17,986 nt of DNA, from NCBI GenBank assembly GCA_027012915.1, contig JALUYN010000145.1, positions 1 to 17,986 of the forward strand. Direction: 5' to 3'. This DNA comes from Cellvibrionaceae bacterium (lineage in GTDB: Bacteria; Pseudomonadota; Gammaproteobacteria; Pseudomonadales; Cellvibrionaceae). Every line of letters begins with the position of its first letter. Position 1 is the first letter of the stretch. The notes under the pieces are model-generated. The model was not told where the DNA came from and searched no databases. It was given only the letters and a program-made list of their open reading frames with translations. Below are positions 13,740 through 17,986 of the stretch, piece after piece. A program made the position numbers and the translations under genes.

Positions 13740-14012
13740 TCAGTCCTTTTTGACAATCGTGGTCAGTTGAATTGGCGATTGCACCAGTGTCTTCTTGCCA
13801 TTAACGGTGGGATAAAAAATGTAGTATCCCTTGTCCGGCTGTGAAGTAATTTTGTCGTTTTTAACGTGGTATACCACCGGGTGTCCCTGGATATAGACGT
13901 CGTAGTCGCCGCCGAGCATGGTGTCCATGGTGCGGCTGGTGCGATTCATAAAATCACAACCGGTTAACAAGAGTGCGGCAAGAGCCAGGCTAACGTATTT
14001 AATGGTCTTCAT
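13740..14012 (-). CDS. Small lipoprotein of unknown function, downstream of merR
   Basis: From ATG 14012 the product has 90 residues. It starts with a lipoprotein signal: MKTIKY, a hydrophobic stretch, and LLTGC with the lipidated cysteine at residue 19. The mature part of about 70 residues has YDVYIQGHPVVYHV and several lysine- and tyrosine-rich stretches, with no recognised domain. AGGA lies 7 bases before the ATG. It follows the MerR gene on the same strand by 35 bp and is probably co-transcribed. A longer frame starting at 14108 is rejected because it would bury the signal peptide and run antiparallel through the regulator's 3' end. Confidence 0.78.
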   Translation of the reverse strand: MKTIKYVSLALAALLLTGCDFMNRTSRTMDTMLGGDYDVYIQGHPVVYHVKNDKITSQPDKGYYIFYPTVNGKKTLVQSPIQLTTIVKKD

Positions 14013-14047
14013 AGTGGTTCCTGAATGGGTGTCGGATGTTTGCCCGA

Positions 14048-14458
14048 TTAAGGCTGGTCGGAGTCTTTGGATTGCATCAAGGCATTGAGGCTCTCGGGGC
14101 TCATGCATTCGTCTTTGTCCCAGCTGTTTTGCAGATGGGAAATCAGAGTGGCCAGATTCTGCTTCTTCACTGTCATGCGTTCAATCAAACTTTCCAGTTC
14201 TCGCAACTTATCCTGCAAATGATTGAGTGCCCGATCATGATCGACGCCGCTGTTGGCTACCATGCCGCTTACTTCATCCAGTGAAAAGCCGAGATCCTGG
14301 GCGAAGCGAATCAATTTCAATTGCTTGACGTTATCTTCGTCGTAGTGGCGATAACCGCTGGTCAGCCGTTTGGCCTCGGGCAGCAAACCGCGCTTCTCGT
14401 AAAAGCGAATGGTACTGGTGGGTACGCCGCTCTGTGCGGCCAGTTCTCCGATGCGCAT
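14048..14458 (-). CDS. MerR-family transcriptional regulator
   Basis: From ATG 14458 the product has 136 residues. The winged HTH is clear (residues 1-70): MRIGELAAQSGVPTSTIRFY, then EKRGLLPEA, GYRHYDED and FAQDLGFSLDEV. A coiled-coil dimer helix follows at about 78-112. Only one cysteine lies in the C-terminal half (DECMS), so the usual CueR- or ZntR-type metal site is not evident; an organic, electrophilic or redox signal is more likely. The longer upstream start at 14797 is rejected because it would run through the divergent promoter. It faces the Old Yellow Enzyme gene across a MerR-type promoter. Confidence 0.93.
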   Translation of the reverse strand: MRIGELAAQSGVPTSTIRFYEKRGLLPEAKRLTSGYRHYDEDNVKQLKLIRFAQDLGFSLDEVSGMVANSGVDHDRALNHLQDKLRELESLIERMTVKKQNLATLISHLQNSWDKDECMSPESLNALMQSKDSDQP

Positions 14459-14487
14459 TGTGAATAACCTCTTTGCGGGGCCAGGGC

Positions 14488-14518
14488 TTGACCTTAAAGT
14501 TGGCTTTAAGGTTATGGT
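14488..14518 (+). promoter_or_regulatory. MerR-type promoter with 19-bp spacer and perfect dyad
   Basis: TTGACC (14488-14493) and TATGGT (14513-14518) are separated by 19 bp, the over-long spacer typical of MerR-regulated promoters. A perfect 9-bp dyad, ACCTTAAAG (14491-14499) and CTTTAAGGT (14504-14512), fills the spacer around TTGG. It reads toward the Old Yellow Enzyme gene and predicts activation by the adjacent regulator through DNA untwisting. Confidence 0.9.
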
Positions 14519-14563
14519 GATCGCCACAAAAGCACAATTACTATTTTGAGAGAGGTCGTGTCT

Positions 14564-15799
14564 GTGTCCAAAGATGTATTTGAAGTGTTTACCCTGCCCA
14601 ATGGCGCTCAGTTGAAAAACCGTCTGGCCAAGGCGGCCATGGAGGAGGGGATGGCCAACGTGCGCCAGCAGCCCAGCGAGGGGCTGATCCAGCTCTATCG
14701 CGCTTGGGCTGAAGGCGGTACTGGCTTGCTGATCACGGGCAATGTCATGGTCGATGCCCTGGCTATGACTGGACCCGGTGGTGTGGCTTTGCAGCAAGAT
14801 TCAGATTTGGCACCGTTTCGCCAGTGGGCCGAAGCGGCACAGACCGATGGCACCAAGGTATGGATGCAGATTAATCATCCGGGTCGTCAGGTGTTTCAGG
14901 ATATGGGTGGTAAGTGTTTGGCGCCATCTGCGATAGCGCTGGATATGGGCAAGCACTCGAAAATGTTCGGCCAGCCCAAAGCAATGACGGAAGAAGAAAT
15001 TCTCGACGTCAAAGCGCGCTTTCTGACCACCGCTAAGCAAGCAGAGAAAGCAGGTTTTGATGGTGTACAGATTCACGCGGCGCACGGGTATTTATTGGCG
15101 CAGTTTCTGTCACCTTTGAGCAATTGCAGAGATGATCAATGGGGTGGTTCCTTGGAAAATCGTGCGCGTTTGCTGTTGGATATCGTCAAAGAAATTCGCG
15201 CTGCGTGTGGCAAGTCATTTTCTGTGGCGGTAAAACTCAACTCGGCAGATTTTCAAAAGGGCGGCTTCGAGGTTGAGGATGCCGAGGTGGTGGTGGCCTG
15301 GCTGGCAGATCTGGGTGTCGATATGGTGGAGTTATCTGGTGGCAGTTACGAGTCGCCAGCGATGCAAGGGCGCACTGCCGATGGTCGAACTCTGGCGCGA
15401 GAAGCTTACTTTTTAGAGTTTGCCGAGCGTATCGCCAGAAGTGCTCAAGTGCCTATTATGACCACAGGTGGTGTCAGGCGTTTGGAGATTGCCAACCAGA
15501 TCGTTAACAGTGGTATTGAGCTGGTGGGGATCGCCAGTGCTTTGTCCTATCAACCGAAGTTGCCAAATCGCTGGCGTGACGATGCGGCTTTTGTCGCTGA
15601 GATTCCACCGGTGAACTGGAAGGACAAGGGCATGAGTTCTTTGGCCACTCACGCCATGATCAAGCGTCAATTACAGCGTTTGGGTCGCGGCAAAACCCCC
15701 AAGCAAAAGCAGTCGCCGGTGTGGGCTTTGGTAACCGATCTCGCAAGAAAGTCGCGTCTCACCAAGCGCTATCGAAAGCACGTTCTCAGTGCGAATTAG
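14564..15799 (+). CDS. Old Yellow Enzyme-family NADH:flavin oxidoreductase
   Basis: From GTG 14564 the product has 411 residues. It has the FMN-binding TIM-barrel pattern: LKNRLAKAAMEEGMA near the N-terminus, MQINHPGRQ, VQIHAAHGYLLAQFLSP with the two substrate-binding histidine-region residues, then DQWGGSLENRARLLLDIV, and a C-terminal TTGGVRR followed by the phosphate-binding GIASAL region. Such enzymes reduce activated alkenes, quinones or nitro compounds with NAD(P)H. GAGAGAGG ends 8 bases before the GTG at 14564; a GTG at 14558 and TTG at 14546 are too close to or overlap it. It is the probable main target of the divergent MerR regulator. Confidence 0.92.
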   Translation: MSKDVFEVFTLPNGAQLKNRLAKAAMEEGMANVRQQPSEGLIQLYRAWAEGGTGLLITGNVMVDALAMTGPGGVALQQDSDLAPFRQWAEAAQTDGTKVWMQINHPGRQVFQDMGGKCLAPSAIALDMGKHSKMFGQPKAMTEEEILDVKARFLTTAKQAEKAGFDGVQIHAAHGYLLAQFLSPLSNCRDDQWGGSLENRARLLLDIVKEIRAACGKSFSVAVKLNSADFQKGGFEVEDAEVVVAWLADLGVDMVELSGGSYESPAMQGRTADGRTLAREAYFLEFAERIARSAQVPIMTTGGVRRLEIANQIVNSGIELVGIASALSYQPKLPNRWRDDAAFVAEIPPVNWKDKGMSSLATHAMIKRQLQRLGRGKTPKQKQSPVWALVTDLARKSRLTKRYRKHVLSAN

Positions 15800-15822
15800 A
15801 TCCTGGTGATACAAAAAAGGTG

Positions 15823-17986
15823 TTACTGGGAAAGTAGCTCTAGCCACTGCTCCACCGGCAGTGGCTTACTCAAATGGTAACCCTGATAGACATCGCAACC
15901 CTTCTCCATCAAATACTGCAGTTGCGTATCGTTTTCCACGCCTTCGGCAACGACGCTGACGTTCAGTGCTTTAGCCATTTGAATGATTGAGTTGACGATG
16001 GGAACCTCAGCACCGCTCAAATCAATTTCATCGATAAAGTAGCGATCAATCTTCAGTTCGTGCAGCGGCAACTGGCGCAGATAACTCAAGCTGGAGTAAC
16101 CGGTGCCGAAATCGTCGATGGAGAATCGAAAGCCCAAATTGGAAAGGTAGTTCATGCGCTCTTTTACCAGAGCAATATCACTGACCAGGGTGGTCTCGGT
16201 AATCTCCAGGACCAGTTGATCCGATGTGGTGAGCCACTTATTAGTGATGACCAGGAGCTTATCGCAAAAATCCGGCTGAATAATCTGTTTGGCACTGATA
16301 TTCACTGCCACCGTCGCGTGGATATCTTGCTGCTTGAGCTGATGCAAAAGCCGACAGGTTTCATTGAGTACCCAGTCACCAATATCCACAATTTTTCCCG
16401 TCTCCTCGGCGATGGGAATAAACTCCGCCGGGCTGATAAATCCCAGCTCCTGAGAATTCCAGCGAATCAATACCTCTGAGGAGATGATTCTCTTTTCTCG
16501 ATCAAACTGTGGCTGAAACACCAGGGAGAATTCTTTGAGCCCTAAGCCATGGGCCAGAGAATTACTGATCAGTGCCTTGCGTTCGATAAGGGCGTGGGTG
16601 TTTTCGTCGACAGTGATGTGACGGTTACCGCCTTTGACCTTGGCGTCGTCGCGAGCGTACTCGAGCATATTGATCAAACGCGAGGCTTTCATGTCGAGGC
16701 TGTGGATAAAGCCAGAGCCGATGCTCGCGGTCAGGTTGTGACTGTGGTCGTTGATTATCAGCTCGTCGGAAATGCTTTGCAAAATACGCTGGCAATGCTC
16801 AGTCGTGTGCTTCAAGAATCGTTTGTGGTCGTCTTCAACCGGTGTGCTATGCAGCAGGAAGAAGGTATCGGCGCTGTTGCGATATAACTTGAAATTTTTT
16901 GGGATGGCACCGTTGATGCGATTGCTGATCATATTCAGCGTGTAGTCGCCAGAGGCTTTGCCATAAGTCAGATTGATTTGCGAAAAACGATCTACATCAA
17001 TCAGACTGGCGTAGATTTCGCTGTTTGTCAGTTGCGCTTTGGCTAGCAGGTTCTGCAAATCACGTTCGAAAGAGGCACGGTTGGGCAGACCGGTGAGCTC
17101 GTCAAAAAACGCCAACCGAAACAGCTTGTCTTCTGCTTCTTTGCGCTCTGACAAATCGCGAATGATGCCGATAAAAAAGCGCTGACCGTTTTGTGTCACC
17201 TCAGACAGCGACAGCTCCATCGAGAACTCTTCACCATTTTTTCGCAGTGCTGGCAGCTCGCGGCCGACACCAATAATTTTGGCGTTGCCGGTTTTCATAT
17301 AGCTGCTCATATACTTGTCGTGCATGCTTCGATAGGGCGCGGGCATCAATATCGAAATATTTTTATCGATGAGTTCCGATTGGCTGAAACCAAAGATTTT
17401 TTTCACAGCCTGGTTAGCTGTATTAATAACGCCATTACTGTCTACCGTAATCACGGCGTCGTTGAGATTGTTTAACACCCCTTCAAAATAGGCGGTGGCA
17501 TTTTTCTCGTAGTCGATCAGTTGTTTTTCGCGAGTGATGTCTTCAAAGGCGCCATAGACCCGATCGATTTTGTCATTGTTGTAGTGAGCGCGCCCGGTGG
17601 TTCGCACCCATTTGGTAGCGCCGGAGCTGTCGGAAAATTGAAGTTCTTTTTCGTAACTGATGCCTTGGGTTACGACTTGTTCAAAAGCTTCACGAATCTG
17701 TTGTTGCGAATCCCCCGAGTAAAAGCTGATCCCCTGGTCGGGCGTAACTGGACTATGTGGATCGAGGCCATAGATGCGATAGGTCTCGTCGGTCCAGTAG
17801 AGTGATTCATCGTCAACGTTGTATTCCCAGCCGCCGACGTTGGCCATTTGCTCGATCTCGTTGAGCAGCTGATTTTTGCCTTCGAGCGTTTTGATCAACT
17901 GTGAGTGACACAGAGATAAATAGGCGTTACTGAAACAGAGGATATTGTGCAGAAAGGCCGAAAACTGAGAATCCTGCCATTGTTGG
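15823..17986 (-). CDS. PAS-PAS-GGDEF-EAL c-di-GMP signalling protein, 5' end outside window
   Basis: The frame is open to the right edge of the window (no stop upstream of the TTG at 17898), so the N-terminus is missing. Numbering from that TTG, PAS domains lie at about 15-125 and 137-255, a GGDEF domain at 262-430 and an EAL domain at 440-690. The GGDEF motif reads SADTF (342-346), so the domain is probably inactive as a cyclase and may bind GTP or act as a regulatory unit. The EAL side keeps its catalytic set: EVL in place of EAL (475-477), VNIS, EITE, DDFGTGYSS, KID, AEGVE and QGYHLSKPLP. A c-di-GMP phosphodiesterase is predicted, with the signal sensed by the PAS domains or missing N-terminus. 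Convergent with the Old Yellow Enzyme gene, 23 bp apart. Confidence 0.93.
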   Translation of the reverse strand, partial: QQWQDSQFSAFLHNILCFSNAYLSLCHSQLIKTLEGKNQLLNEIEQMANVGGWEYNVDDESLYWTDETYRIYGLDPHSPVTPDQGISFYSGDSQQQIREAFEQVVTQGISYEKELQFSDSSGATKWVRTTGRAHYNNDKIDRVYGAFEDITREKQLIDYEKNATAYFEGVLNNLNDAVITVDSNGVINTANQAVKKIFGFSQSELIDKNISILMPAPYRSMHDKYMSSYMKTGNAKIIGVGRELPALRKNGEEFSMELSLSEVTQNGQRFFIGIIRDLSERKEAEDKLFRLAFFDELTGLPNRASFERDLQNLLAKAQLTNSEIYASLIDVDRFSQINLTYGKASGDYTLNMISNRINGAIPKNFKLYRNSADTFFLLHSTPVEDDHKRFLKHTTEHCQRILQSISDELIINDHSHNLTASIGSGFIHSLDMKASRLINMLEYARDDAKVKGGNRHITVDENTHALIERKALISNSLAHGLGLKEFSLVFQPQFDREKRIISSEVLIRWNSQELGFISPAEFIPIAEETGKIVDIGDWVLNETCRLLHQLKQQDIHATVAVNISAKQIIQPDFCDKLLVITNKWLTTSDQLVLEITETTLVSDIALVKERMNYLSNLGFRFSIDDFGTGYSSLSYLRQLPLHELKIDRYFIDEIDLSGAEVPIVNSIIQMAKALNVSVVAEGVENDTQLQYLMEKGCDVYQGYHLSKPLPVEQWLELLSQ

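Noticed and set aside
14459..14797. N-terminal extension of the MerR gene to 14797
   Set aside because: It would translate through the divergent promoter and the 5' part of the Old Yellow Enzyme gene. The MerR domain starts cleanly at ATG 14458.

Overview
The window reads as the right end of an integrated mobile island (about 1 to 5869) followed by ordinary chromosome (about 5870 to 17986) of a gammaproteobacterium. This is inferred from near-full-length matches to gammaproteobacterial AhpC (187 aa), AhpF and OxyR, a divergent oxyR/ahpCF layout and proteobacterial tRNA-Phe sequence. The genus cannot be fixed; a marine Cellvibrionales-like bacterium is a guess. No rRNA, complete tRNA, transposase, integrase or CRISPR array is visible.

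Island side. The window opens inside the 3' end of a type I restriction subunit gene (hsdR), translationally coupled to a YgjP-like zinc metallopeptidase. A 500-bp gene-poor stretch follows, with a 33-bp palindrome and an 80-bp-period repeat, all sharing TTACACTA. Next come a divergent pair (XRE regulator against a lipoprotein plus membrane protein) around interleaved GGTACAA/TTGTACC dyads. A leftward four-gene partition-type operon then encodes a DUF7673-like protein, ParA, a ParG-like ribbon-helix-helix protein and a 54-aa membrane peptide. About 800 bp of GC-rich, apparently non-coding DNA leads to a 47-bp 3' half of tRNA-Phe and its terminator. That half-tRNA is best explained as the att site left by site-specific integration into tRNA-Phe.

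Chromosome side. A TetR regulator faces a YHS-domain secreted protein, with three copies of its probable operator between them. Downstream lies a bufferin operon: precursor BufA1 (DUF2282), MNIO enzyme BufB, partner BufC and DoxX-like BufD, a system for making a cysteine-modified, copper-binding periplasmic peptide. A 39-codon gene for a peptide with three cysteines lies between bufD and oxyR. oxyR diverges from ahpC-ahpF, with a REP-like hairpin element between ahpC and ahpF. A merR-lipoprotein operon diverges from an Old Yellow Enzyme gene around a textbook MerR promoter (19-bp spacer filled by a perfect dyad). The window ends in a PAS-PAS-GGDEF-EAL protein, cut at its 5' end, with a degenerate GGDEF motif and an apparently intact EAL site.

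The chromosomal part centres on redox and metal stress: peroxide sensing and removal, copper-binding peptide synthesis, electrophile or quinone reduction, and c-di-GMP signalling. The island carries defence (type I restriction) and maintenance (partition) functions.
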